A stretch of 32,047 nt of DNA from Victivallis vadensis (GTDB lineage Bacteria > Verrucomicrobiota > Lentisphaeria > Victivallales > Victivallaceae): positions 1 through 32,047 of the forward strand of contig NZ_QEKH01000044.1 of the NCBI RefSeq assembly GCF_003096415.1. The letters run 5' to 3'. Below are positions 22,577-30,695 of this stretch, in pieces; positions within the stretch are counted from its first letter, which is position 1; each line of letters starts with the position of its first letter. A model generated the notes under the pieces. That model was not told the origin of the DNA. It saw only the letters and a list, made by a program, of their open reading frames with translations, and did no database searches. A program made the translations under genes and the position numbers.

Positions 22577-23644
22577 GTGATCAAAATGCAGAAAGCGAAA
22601 TACCAGGAAATTGCGGGGGCGCTGGAAAACGGCATCCGGAACGGGGAGTACCGGGGGCGGCTGCCGTCAGTGCGGCTGCTGGGGGAGCTGTTCGGGGTGA
22701 ATCCGCGGACGGTCCTGCGGGCGTTGCAGCAGCTCACCGCGGGCGGATTGATCGTGCCGAACGGCAATCGCGGTTTTCTGATCCCGGAAGAGGGAAGCCG
22801 CCGCCCGGTTTCGGGGAACATTGTGATTTTCCATCCGGGACCGGTCAGCGACAATCCCGGGCAGCTCGACCGGCTGATCACTGAGGCGGGGATGCGGCCG
22901 ATTTCGATCAGCACGCCCGCCGCCGATCTCTGCGGAGTGCGCTCCTTCTGGGAGACGCTGAGCGCGGACGGGGTGATCTTCATGAACAGTTCGCTCGACC
23001 GGGAATCCGCCTACCAGCTGAAACTTTCGGGGATTCCCTTTGTGGCCGCGAACCGGATGCCGCGCGAATGGGGGGTGAACTGCGTGGAGTTCGACCATGA
23101 AAGCGCGCTGCGGCTGTTTCTGAAAGCGTTGATCCGGCGCGGGCGCCGGAGGATTGCGCTGCTGAACCCGCGCTATCCGCTGCACTACTTCCGGGAAATC
23201 ATCTTTTCGGCCTACTTTGAAGTGATGAACGCCTATGCGATCTTCGACCCGGAACTGTTCGTCTATCCGGATGAATCGCAGCCCTATGAGGCGGCGCTGG
23301 CCGCCGGGGTGGAGCGGCTGCTGGCGCTGCCGCGCCCGCCGGATGCGATCTACAGCTCCGTGCCGGAACCGGAACTGCGCCGGATTCTGGCCGAACACCG
23401 CGTCACGCTGCCGAAGGCGGTGGAGTGCGGTTTCTCCCGGATTTTCGAGGAACCCGCGCCGGACGGCGGTGAACCGGGCCTGGTCTACCGCTACGACCGG
23501 TTGCGCGAATCGCTGTGGCGACTGCTGCAACTGGTGATCGCCGATCCCGTGCGCACTCCCGAAACCCGCCTGATCCCGGTGCCGGTCATCGGGCCGGACG
23601 GAGAACTCCTGACCGCCGCAACCAACTCCCAACCGAGGAATTAA
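22577..23644 (+). CDS. GntR-type regulator with a LacI-like sensor domain
   Basis: Residues about 5-70 form a GntR winged helix (KYQEIAGALENGIRNGEYRG, LPSVRLLGELFGVNPRTVLR). The remaining ~280 residues look like the periplasmic-binding-protein fold used by LacI regulators (DGVIFMNSSL, GIPFVAANRM, RRRIALLNPRYP). This architecture usually senses a sugar or other small ligand. The start is uncertain: the GTG at 22577 and the ATG at 22586 are in frame, and neither has a clear Shine-Dalgarno sequence. A strong promoter lies about 45 bases upstream. The next gene starts 6 bp after the stop, so this regulator probably controls its own operon with the oxidoreductase. Confidence 0.88.
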   Translation: MIKMQKAKYQEIAGALENGIRNGEYRGRLPSVRLLGELFGVNPRTVLRALQQLTAGGLIVPNGNRGFLIPEEGSRRPVSGNIVIFHPGPVSDNPGQLDRLITEAGMRPISISTPAADLCGVRSFWETLSADGVIFMNSSLDRESAYQLKLSGIPFVAANRMPREWGVNCVEFDHESALRLFLKALIRRGRRRIALLNPRYPLHYFREIIFSAYFEVMNAYAIFDPELFVYPDESQPYEAALAAGVERLLALPRPPDAIYSSVPEPELRRILAEHRVTLPKAVECGFSRIFEEPAPDGGEPGLVYRYDRLRESLWRLLQLVIADPVRTPETRLIPVPVIGPDGELLTAATNSQPRN

Positions 23645-23650
23645 GTCATC

Positions 23651-24943
23651 ATGATTACCGCGATTATCGTCGGAGCCGGCCACCGGGCGCTGATCTACGC
23701 CGGCTATGCCCTGAAAGCTCCGGAAGAACTCCGCATCGTCGGCGTCGCCGACCCCTCCCCCGAACGGCGCGCGCTGGCGGCGCAACGCTTCGGACTCACC
23801 GCCGAACAGTGCTTCGAGTCGGCGGAGGAGCTGGCCGCCCGCCCGAAGCTGGCCGACGCGGTGATCAACGGCACCATGGACCGCCAGCACGTCCCGACCA
23901 CCCTGCCGCTGCTGGAACGCGGCTACGACGTGCTGCTGGAAAAACCGTTCGCGGTTTCCGAGCAGGAGCTGCGGCGGCTGGAACAGACGGTCCGCCGCAC
24001 CGGCCGCCGGGTGATGATCTGCCACGTGCTGCGGTACGCACCGTTCTACGCCGAACTCAAACGGCGCGTGCTCGCCGGTGAAATCGGCGACATCGTGACG
24101 CTGGAGACCGCCGAACATGTCAGCTATCACCACTATTCGACCGCGTTCGCCCGCGGCAAGTGGCGGCGGGAGGATGTCTGCGGCTCCTCGTTCCTGATGT
24201 CCAAGTGCTGCCACGACCTCGATCTTCTGACCTGGTTCAAGAGCGGGGTCGCCCCGGTCCGGGTCGCAAGTTTCGGCGGCAGGCGCTTTTTCACGCGGGA
24301 GAACGCCCCGGCGAACTCCGGCGAACACTGTCTGCTGGACTGCCCGGTGGAAGCGGAGTGCCCCTACTCGGTGCGCAAACTCTATTTGAACCACCCGGAC
24401 CGCTGGGTGTTCTACGTGTGGCCGGAGCTGGAGGATTCCGGCGACCTCTCCATCGAATCCAAGACCGCCCGGCTCCGCGATCCGGCCAATCCCTATTCGC
24501 GCTGCATCTGGAAGCTCGACAACAACGTCGCCGACCGCCAGTCGGTGCTGGTCGAATTCGCCGACGGTTCGGTCGCCACCCACAACCTGGTCGGCGGGAC
24601 CTGCCGCCCGATGCGGAAAATCCATCTGCTCGGCACCGCCGGGGAGCTCGAAGGCGTGTTCGACGACAACAAGTTCACGCTCCGCCACATGGACGCCCGG
24701 CCCGGACACGAATTCACGGAGCAGGTGTTCGACCTCGCCGACCTCGGCGACACCACCGGAGCTTTCGGCGGGCACGGCGGCGGCGACGAGCGGCTGGCGG
24801 CGGATTTCGTCTCCCTGCTCTCCGGCCGCACCCCGTCGATCTCCTGCACGATGCTGTCGGATTCGATCAACGGGCACCTGATCGGCTTCCTGGCCGACCG
24901 CTCGATGAACTCCAATCAGGTGATGACTCTGCCGCGGGAGTGA
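23651..24943 (+). CDS. Gfo/Idh/MocA-family NAD(P)-dependent oxidoreductase
   Basis: A 430-residue sugar- or polyol-type dehydrogenase. The N-terminal Rossmann domain shows IIVGAGHRALIY (about 5-16), and the family Glu-Lys-Pro motif is LLEKPFA (EKP at 97-99). The SSFLMSKCCHDLDLLTWF helix then carries a histidine in the position often used for catalysis. A cysteine cluster, GEHCLLDCPVEAECPYS, near residues 223-240 is found in a subset of the family; its role is unknown. The substrate cannot be deduced, but the LacI-like sensor of the co-transcribed GntR suggests a sugar or sugar acid. GAGGA precedes the ATG by about 12 bases. Confidence 0.9.
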   Translation: MITAIIVGAGHRALIYAGYALKAPEELRIVGVADPSPERRALAAQRFGLTAEQCFESAEELAARPKLADAVINGTMDRQHVPTTLPLLERGYDVLLEKPFAVSEQELRRLEQTVRRTGRRVMICHVLRYAPFYAELKRRVLAGEIGDIVTLETAEHVSYHHYSTAFARGKWRREDVCGSSFLMSKCCHDLDLLTWFKSGVAPVRVASFGGRRFFTRENAPANSGEHCLLDCPVEAECPYSVRKLYLNHPDRWVFYVWPELEDSGDLSIESKTARLRDPANPYSRCIWKLDNNVADRQSVLVEFADGSVATHNLVGGTCRPMRKIHLLGTAGELEGVFDDNKFTLRHMDARPGHEFTEQVFDLADLGDTTGAFGGHGGGDERLAADFVSLLSGRTPSISCTMLSDSINGHLIGFLADRSMNSNQVMTLPRE

Positions 24944-24952
24944 CGCCGCGCC

Positions 24953-25654
24953 TCACCTGCGGCACAGCAGCATCGACAGATACTCTTCCGGGCGGGCGGC
25001 GATCTCTTCCGGGTCGCCGGAAACGAACTCGTCGTCCAGCCCCAGATTCGCCCCGTAAGTGACCCGGTATCCGCCCTGCGACAGCAGCCTGACCAGTTCT
25101 TCGCGGGTGCGGTAGCATTTCAGGAGCACCGAAGTTCCATGTTCCTGCAGCATCGCGGCGAGCTTTTCCGATTCCGGCGGAACGGCGGTCGGGATGATCC
25201 GCAGCACCTCCCGGTCCTCGACCAGCGCGGTCGCGGTGGCGGCGGCAAGCGCGCTCCACGAGTTCACCCCCGGAATAATCTCATATTCCAGCTCCGGCTC
25301 CATGCGCCGCAGCGCGCGCAGCAGATAGCTGCAGGTGCTGTAGGTCATCGGGTCGCCGATCGTCACGAAAGCGGCGTCCTCTCCCCGCCGGATTCCGGCC
25401 AGAATCAGCGCGGCGTGCTCGTCGATCCGCGCGAGCCGCTCCCCGAAATCTTTGGACATCGTGAATTCCAGCTCGGTGCGCTCCGCCGTAATTCCCGGCA
25501 GCGCGTCGAGAATGCGCCCGGAGATGCTCCGGTCGCTCTGCCGCGATGCGACCGAATAGATCGCCTTGACCGAACGCAATGCGTCCGCCGCTTTCAACGT
25601 GACCAGCCCGGGATCGCCCGGCCCGAGTCCGATTCCATAAAACTTACCCGCCAT
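24953..25654 (-). CDS. cobI: Precorrin-2 / cobalt-factor-II C20-methyltransferase
   Basis: SAM-dependent methyltransferase adding the C20 methyl group in corrin ring synthesis (cobalamin pathway; CobI/CbiL). The tetrapyrrole-methylase fold shows at GIGLGPGDPGLVTLKAADAL (about 7-26), VTIGDPMTYSTCSYLL in the middle and IIPGVNSWSALAAA. The GDPMxYS motif is characteristic of this step. The 233-residue length is normal. It is a lone gene: no other cob or cbi gene is in the window and no cobalamin riboswitch is visible upstream. AAGGCGG sits a few bases before the ATG. Its end is only 9 bp from the convergent oxidoreductase gene. The CobI/CbiL distinction (cobalt-free or cobalt-containing substrate) cannot be made here. 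Confidence 0.88.
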   Translation of the reverse strand: MAGKFYGIGLGPGDPGLVTLKAADALRSVKAIYSVASRQSDRSISGRILDALPGITAERTELEFTMSKDFGERLARIDEHAALILAGIRRGEDAAFVTIGDPMTYSTCSYLLRALRRMEPELEYEIIPGVNSWSALAAATATALVEDREVLRIIPTAVPPESEKLAAMLQEHGTSVLLKCYRTREELVRLLSQGGYRVTYGANLGLDDEFVSGDPEEIAARPEEYLSMLLCRR

Positions 25655-25867
25655 ATTCCGCCTTTTCCAGCTAAAGATTACAGTTCAATCCTCATACGGG
25701 AAATATGCCGTTTCAATCCGGTAAAATCAACCTTGCAATCAGCGATCCGCCGAAAAAAAGCAAAATAATTTCTCCTCTTACGTTGCTTTATTGATAAATA
25801 ACGTTATCTTATGGATAACAATAAAAACAATTTTCACAGCATATCGAGAATCAGGGAGAACAGCATC

Positions 25868-27103
25868 ATGTCCAATCATCTGGTCTTTTCCGTCTGGCTG
25901 ATCATGCTCGGGGCGGCCCTCCAATGGGGAAACATCTGGTGGACCTGCGGAGTGATCGCATGCGGCCTATTCACACTCCTCCTCCGGCGCCGCGGCAGAA
26001 CCTCAAACACATTGCCGGAATACGCCGCTCAGATCCCCGAAGAGTTGTTTTCCGTCCCGCCCCTGATCGCCTCAGGGCCATTTCTGGAGCAGAATGAACT
26101 GGATGGACAACTGCAGCAGGCGGAAAACCGCCTCCGACACTGGGAAAGCCACTCCCGCAACTTTGCTTTTCTTATCGCGGTGTCGGGAATTGCGGCAGTC
26201 GCCGTAACCGCATGGCTGACCAGTTGCCGCCAATTATTCACGGCCCTGCTCCTCTGGGGAAGTCTGGAAAGCATTCTCCTGCTCTTCTGTCTTGGCGTGA
26301 AACGGTATCTCCGAAATCAGTTGAAACACCGGAGCATCGACCTGCAATCAACACGCGCCCAATGGCTGCTCAACCATCCCCGTCCGCCTCTTTGTCTTGA
26401 CCGGCAGCAGGACCGCGACCACTTCTGCCGTTTCTACCCCGGCAAGGCCGAAGCACGCTGGGCCTGTATTCTGACCGAATTGGCCGGAATCGATTTTCTG
26501 GTTTATCCTCAGGATTCACTCCGGCTGGCCGCCGGGGGCGGTTATGCACAATTCCTGCAGCAGACGGCACGGCATGGCTTGAAAATCACCGGAACCACCT
26601 TTCATGAAGTCATTCGCAGTATTCTCGGCCAATCCCCTTCCGCCCTGCCGGAAGATCTCGCAGTCGCCGGAACAGCCTCCGCACCTCCCTTATCCACTTT
26701 TCTGGTTAAAGTCCGGAAAAATATGCTTCGCAAAAACTGGAAAAGCCTTTCCGAAGAGCTGCTGCTTCAGGAGATTCAGCAACGGCCGGAGATGTCGGTA
26801 CGGCTGTTCTGCTCTTACTGGCCGACCCGGGAACAAGCCGTAATTGCACTGGCAATCCGGGAACTGGCGATTCAGAATATGGACCGCCCGGCAACAATGA
26901 TGTGCTATCCCAACGATCCCGCACCATTGCTGCTTTACGTCGACCTCGACTCACTGGAGTCCGCTGAATTCATCCTCGGCATGGAGGAAAAGTTCCACAT
27001 CAGAATCACCGATGCCGAGGCGGAAAATCTGCTTTCGGGCAGCTTTGCCGAGATTGTGGAGTATGTCCAGCGCAAACAGACCGAACCAATGGAAAAATCC
27101 TGA
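25868..27103 (+). CDS. Membrane protein with a C-terminal acyl-carrier-protein-like domain
   Basis: I recognise no family for the whole 411-residue protein. Two pairs of hydrophobic helices lie near residues 5-38 and 98-150, followed by a soluble middle region. The last ~60 residues read like an acyl carrier protein: LYVDLDSLESAEFILGMEEK, then FHIRITDAEAENLLSGSFAE and IVEYVQRK. Ser362 sits in D-S-L, where carrier proteins bear phosphopantetheine. The usual Gly two residues earlier is replaced, so modification is not certain. The ATG at 25868 follows AGGGAG by 9 bases; an ATG at 25811 lacks a site. Base composition is more AT-rich than its neighbours. A lipid- or polyketide-related role anchored at the membrane is conceivable but unproven. 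Confidence 0.7.
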   Translation: MSNHLVFSVWLIMLGAALQWGNIWWTCGVIACGLFTLLLRRRGRTSNTLPEYAAQIPEELFSVPPLIASGPFLEQNELDGQLQQAENRLRHWESHSRNFAFLIAVSGIAAVAVTAWLTSCRQLFTALLLWGSLESILLLFCLGVKRYLRNQLKHRSIDLQSTRAQWLLNHPRPPLCLDRQQDRDHFCRFYPGKAEARWACILTELAGIDFLVYPQDSLRLAAGGGYAQFLQQTARHGLKITGTTFHEVIRSILGQSPSALPEDLAVAGTASAPPLSTFLVKVRKNMLRKNWKSLSEELLLQEIQQRPEMSVRLFCSYWPTREQAVIALAIRELAIQNMDRPATMMCYPNDPAPLLLYVDLDSLESAEFILGMEEKFHIRITDAEAENLLSGSFAEIVEYVQRKQTEPMEKS

Positions 27104-27179
27104 GATTCTTCCCGGCGTTATTTTACTTTTTCAACAGATACCAGTATTGTAATAATTGCAACACCAAGGAGAAAAGTCA

Positions 27180-27470
27180 ATGGATATTCTGCCAAGGATC
27201 ATCGGCTCGCAAAGCCGCGCGGAGATTCTGAGGCTGCTTTTCACGCCGGATGCTCCGACCTTTTATTTGCGCAAGCTGGCGCGTGAAGCGGGGCTGAGCG
27301 CCCCGGTCATCCATCGGGAGCTGCAGAGCCTGCTGGAACTGGAGCTGGTCCGCCAGAATTCCGACGGAAACCGGGTCAACTTTTCCGCCAATACCGGCCA
27401 TTTGCTCTATCCCGTGCTGTGTGAGCTGGTCAGGCTGGCCGGACAGATCCCCAAAAGCGGTTCCGCCTAG
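27180..27470 (+). CDS. Small winged-helix DNA-binding protein (ArsR-like)
   Basis: A 96-residue protein that is essentially one winged helix: IIGSQSRAEILRLLFTPDAP, then FYLRKLAREAGLSAPVIHRE and LQSLLELELVRQNSDGNRV. This arrangement resembles the small winged-helix regulators often encoded beside MNT-type nucleotidyltransferases, but no such partner is adjacent. It has no visible metal-binding cysteines. The ATG at 27180 has AAGGAG eight bases upstream. It follows the ACP-like membrane gene by 76 bp on the same strand and may be co-transcribed. Its stop codon overlaps that of the convergent gene. Confidence 0.82.
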   Translation: MDILPRIIGSQSRAEILRLLFTPDAPTFYLRKLAREAGLSAPVIHRELQSLLELELVRQNSDGNRVNFSANTGHLLYPVLCELVRLAGQIPKSGSA

Positions 27471-28033
27471 AACAGCTCCTTCCGCCGTTTGCGCACTTCG
27501 GCCACGGCGATATCGGTGAGTTTCAGCAACGCGTTCTGCTGTTCCTCGCGCGACAGGGCGAGGAAACTTCCCATCACCCGGTTTTCCAGCGGAGTCAGGC
27601 TTTCAAAGGCGGTCGGAGCCGTTTCCGCCCCCGCCATCTCCTCCATCCACGCGATAACCTTCTTCTGCTCCGGTTCGGCGAGGACGTCGAATTCGTCCAG
27701 CAATACCTTCTGGTCGCTGAACATCTCCACCAGCTCGTGATGGCGGCGATAAGCGGGGCCGACGCGCGGCGGCGGCTCATGGGCCGGTTCAGGGCCGACC
27801 AGATAGGGCTTCAGCGCCGGGTAGATCTTGTCCCAGGTTTCCGCCCGCGCCCGGCGGGTCTTTTTGGAAATGAAGCGGCGCAGCAATTCGATGCGCACGC
27901 CGGTCACACGCGACAACTCATTCAAAGACAGAGCATTGGCGCAGCTCTCAAACGCATTGGCCACTTCATCGTTCAACTTCTGGATCGGGGCGGGCTCTTT
28001 GCGCCCGGTTTCTTTGGTCTGGTTCTCTTTCAT
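27467..28033 (-). CDS. Hypothetical protein with a helix-turn-helix-like N-terminus
   Basis: A 188-residue, highly charged protein. Residues about 33-75 (NALSLNELSRVTGVRIELLR, then RFISKKTRRARAETWDKIYP) look like a helix-turn-helix of the lambda-repressor type. The rest is predicted helical with many Glu, Arg and Lys residues and no recognised domain. It follows the lipoprotein gene on the same strand with a 5-bp gap and without a strong Shine-Dalgarno sequence, so it is probably translationally coupled. Function unknown; a regulator is the simplest reading. Confidence 0.7.
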   Translation of the reverse strand: MKENQTKETGRKEPAPIQKLNDEVANAFESCANALSLNELSRVTGVRIELLRRFISKKTRRARAETWDKIYPALKPYLVGPEPAHEPPPRVGPAYRRHHELVEMFSDQKVLLDEFDVLAEPEQKKVIAWMEEMAGAETAPTAFESLTPLENRVMGSFLALSREEQQNALLKLTDIAVAEVRKRRKELF

Positions 28034-28038
28034 CGTAT

Positions 28039-29748
28039 CTAATCCAATTCGAATTGCTGATCGAGGGCGGCCGCCTTCTGCATCAGCTGTTTGAATTCCG
28101 GTTCGGTATAGTGGTAACGGGTGTGCAGATAGCTGACCACCCGGCGGCAGTTTTCCGGATTCTCAAGCTCCAGCGTCTCGACGGAACCGTCGACCAGAAT
28201 CACGTTGACCGCATCGGCGTGATTGAACGGCCAGTCGATCACCAGCGGCAGCTTCGGATTCGATTTCCGGTTGAATCCGCCGAAATAAACATAGGAACAG
28301 TTGTCAAAGGTAAAACTTTCGGTATCAGCCGCCGCCTCATCCTCCGTCCCCGGACAGATCAGCGCGGAAGGCGCAATCAGCCCGGCTTCCAGCAGCGTTT
28401 TCAGCCCGGCAATCCCCTCCTCCGCCGGGAAACGGCCATCATGTTCCGCCGCATATTTCTCCAGTGCGTCCGCCAGCGGCTTGAGCTGAAGACGGCACTT
28501 CTGCTGTGCGGCCTTGTCATCAAGCATTTCCCGGTGCTCAGTCAAATAGGGCGAAACCAGTGTGATCAGCCCCACCGCCGGGATCAGCGCCTGCTCGGCG
28601 AACTCCACCTGATTCAGATCCCAGTTGCTGCGGCTCACCGTCAGCTTGCCGTCCGGCTCGTTGCGGAACACGGTCAGCTCCTGCTGGTCAAGCTCCGCCA
28701 ATGCCGCCGCCGATTCGGCTCCGGTCAGGGAAGCAAGCTCATTCCGGAGCAGCGCGAGCCCGCCGCCGGAATACAGGAAGCCGCTGCCGCTTTCCGGCAG
28801 CCCTGCGGCCAATTTGCGGAATTCCGGCGTATCGGCAAGGCGCGGCGCGCTCTCATCCGCCAGATAGTCGAGCATATCCTGACTCGAATAGAGGTAGAGC
28901 CGGCCGTCGTCGAAATGCAACTCCGGGCGCCAACTGATGCCGAACCGGTTCAAAGGCCCGAAAACGACCCGGTTCTCCCCGCTCACGGTTCCCGGCACCA
29001 GCTGGGCGACTCCGGCCAGATAGCGGAAAAGCCGGCCGCCGGCATCGGGCAGCGTAACCAGCAGCCGTATGCCTTCGAGCGTATCGGCGGAAGCATCCCC
29101 GTCCGCGGTCACCAGAACGCTCCATTCACCGGAAATTCCGGCCAGCAGCGGCTCCAGCGGCGTTTTGAAGATGGAATCGGCCAGTTCGTCCCCCTGCCGG
29201 GAAGTCGTCTCAAGCTGCTTCAGCGCCCGGGCCAGCACCACCGGCTCCAGTGTCAGGTCGGCAGCGAACACGGTATCGGCCGGCAGCGCCCGGAACTCCT
29301 CCCGGAGCGGCCGGTTTCCGCTGCCGGTCAGCCCCCACAGAAATCCCTGCGGTTCACGCGGCAGCGCCAGGAACATACGGTTTTCAAAGAGACCGGACTC
29401 CCCTTCCAACGGTACGGAACTGGCGCCGCAGGCGGCAAGTTCGTCAACCCCGGCCAATTTCCAAGCCAGCGCAAACGCGGCGCTGAACTGCTGGAGTTCG
29501 CGCACGAACTCCGGCGGCAACTGGCTGTCCGGCGACGCCAGCGAAAGCTCCAGGCCGTGGAACAGCCGTTCCAGCGATGCGAACAGCCGCACCGGATTTG
29601 AAATCTTATAGTAAGTCCCCCCGACCTGAATGCGGCGGGCGGCCTGCTCATACGGCTTCGCCGCTTCCGATGTTGCGGAACTCCGGCACCCGCCGGCGAG
29701 CCACAGCATGGAACCGGCTGCGGCAACGGCTAAAATTCGAGTCAACAT
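28039..29748 (-). CDS. Lipoprotein with a C-terminal H-x9-DG motif
   Basis: A 569-residue secreted protein with a lipoprotein signal peptide: LAVAAAGSMLWLAGGC, lipobox LAGGC with Cys21 the lipidated residue. The long middle (residues about 40-390) is unrecognised and rich in Leu, Ala and Glu. The final ~150 residues resemble the body of PVC pseudopilin-like proteins: a helix (LKPLADALEKYAAEHDGRFP), then ICPGT and SYVYFGGFNRK. It ends with FNHADAVNVILVDGSVETLE, which contains His, nine residues, then Asp-Gly. It therefore looks like a pilin-type globular domain on a lipoprotein instead of a prepilin helix. A GGGGG run before the ATG is a weak ribosome binding site. Confidence 0.75.
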   Translation of the reverse strand: MLTRILAVAAAGSMLWLAGGCRSSATSEAAKPYEQAARRIQVGGTYYKISNPVRLFASLERLFHGLELSLASPDSQLPPEFVRELQQFSAAFALAWKLAGVDELAACGASSVPLEGESGLFENRMFLALPREPQGFLWGLTGSGNRPLREEFRALPADTVFAADLTLEPVVLARALKQLETTSRQGDELADSIFKTPLEPLLAGISGEWSVLVTADGDASADTLEGIRLLVTLPDAGGRLFRYLAGVAQLVPGTVSGENRVVFGPLNRFGISWRPELHFDDGRLYLYSSQDMLDYLADESAPRLADTPEFRKLAAGLPESGSGFLYSGGGLALLRNELASLTGAESAAALAELDQQELTVFRNEPDGKLTVSRSNWDLNQVEFAEQALIPAVGLITLVSPYLTEHREMLDDKAAQQKCRLQLKPLADALEKYAAEHDGRFPAEEGIAGLKTLLEAGLIAPSALICPGTEDEAAADTESFTFDNCSYVYFGGFNRKSNPKLPLVIDWPFNHADAVNVILVDGSVETLELENPENCRRVVSYLHTRYHYTEPEFKQLMQKAAALDQQFELD

Positions 29749-29837
29749 GGACTGCCCCCCGGATGATAGTGTGATTCAGTACAATATGCCACTGTATAAA
29801 TATAAGTTGCAAACCGCTCCGCCGCAAATCCGCGGCT

Positions 29838-30530
29838 CTATTTTTTACCGATTTTATCCGGCTCGAAACATCCGAAATCGAGGAAATTGAGGATCAGCCG
29901 CTGCGCCTCCGGCTTGTTCATCATGAAAGCGTGCGCCGAATCGATCACGACCCGGTCGCACTCCGTGCCGAGCCGGGTGGAGCTTTCGCTGACCTTGCTG
30001 TCGCGGCTGCCGACGATGATGCCGATTTCAACGCCGCTCGGCACGGGCAGCCGGTGGACCGCCGCCTCCGGCGTATCGGCCAGATCCGGCAGCGAACGCA
30101 CCAGCACCCGCGAAGGAGGGAAGTGCGACACCCACCAGCTCGCGACCTCCGAACCGTGGTGGGGCGGAGCCAGCATCACCACCCGGCCGATCCCGTCCAG
30201 ACGCCCCTGCCGGGCCAGCCGGTCAAGCGCGACGCGGGTCAGCAGACCGCCCATGCTGTGTGTGACGATATCCAGCTTCGGGCAATCGAGCTTCATCAGG
30301 AAATCGGCCAGTTCGACGCCGTGCGCCTCCACCGGCTTGCGGGTGGTCTTGTAGTCGTAGACATAGACCTTCCGCCCCGCCCGGCGGAGCGCCGCCGCAA
30401 ACGTCCGCATCACGATGCCCCGGTGAAGCAGGCCATGCACGATCACGACCGGCGGATGGTCGGAGGGTATCTCCGGCTCGTACACTTCAAACCGGCGCTG
30501 CCCGAGCGCATATTTCAGCAGTGATTCCAA
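29838..30530 (-). CDS. Alpha/beta hydrolase (lipase/esterase-like)
   Basis: A 230-residue hydrolase of the alpha/beta fold. VVIVHGLLHRG carries the oxyanion-hole HG region, the nucleophile elbow is VTHSMGGLLTR (Ser in HSMGG), the acid is probably the Asp in VGSRDSKV, and the base is the His in DSAHAFMM. The order is typical of triacylglycerol-lipase-like or PGAP1-like enzymes acting on esters. No signal peptide is visible, so it is likely cytoplasmic. The start is TTG, decided by GGGGAGG seven bases upstream; no ATG fits. It lies upstream of the lipoprotein gene on the same strand, with an 89-bp gap. Confidence 0.83.
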   Translation of the reverse strand: MESLLKYALGQRRFEVYEPEIPSDHPPVVIVHGLLHRGIVMRTFAAALRRAGRKVYVYDYKTTRKPVEAHGVELADFLMKLDCPKLDIVTHSMGGLLTRVALDRLARQGRLDGIGRVVMLAPPHHGSEVASWWVSHFPPSRVLVRSLPDLADTPEAAVHRLPVPSGVEIGIIVGSRDSKVSESSTRLGTECDRVVIDSAHAFMMNKPEAQRLILNFLDFGCFEPDKIGKK

Positions 30531-30597
30531 ATTTCAGCCTCCCCGGGATTGCATTTTCCTGTCTGATGTTTCAATAAAAAGATAACGCCGGACAGTG

Positions 30598-30624
30598 AAA
30601 ATGCAAGTTTTCCGCTTGCATTTT
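30598..30624. repeat. Perfect hairpin in the hydrolase-FmdB divergent region
   Basis: aaaatgcaag pairs perfectly with cttgcatttt across a seven-base loop, in the 165-bp region between two divergent genes. It lacks a U-run. It could be an operator for one or both promoters. Confidence 0.5.
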
Positions 30625-30653
30625 CCGGCGGGAAACGGTATTTTATTGTATCT

Positions 30654-30682
30654 TTGCCACAGTCAACCAATTGAAGCATAGA
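30654..30682 (+). promoter_or_regulatory. Possible promoter of the fmdB-like/rsmA pair
   Basis: TTGCCA (30654-30659), a 17-base spacer and CATAGA (30677-30682). The -10 match is only moderate. Confidence 0.35.
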
Positions 30683-30695
30683 ATAGAGGTGCGAC

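Noticed and set aside
20632-22983. A 783-codon open frame antisense to iorA and the start of gntR
   Set aside because: It crosses a promoter region and two sense genes with clear motifs; the peptide is a low-information shadow.
22667-24877. A 736-codon open frame antisense to gntR and the oxidoreductase gene
   Set aside because: Same reason: sense genes are certain, and the antisense peptide has no recognisable domain.
29821-29850. Hairpin gccgc...gcggc followed by T-run downstream of the lipase gene
   Set aside because: The T-run is on the plus strand, where no gene ends; for the minus-strand hydrolase gene the order is wrong for a terminator.
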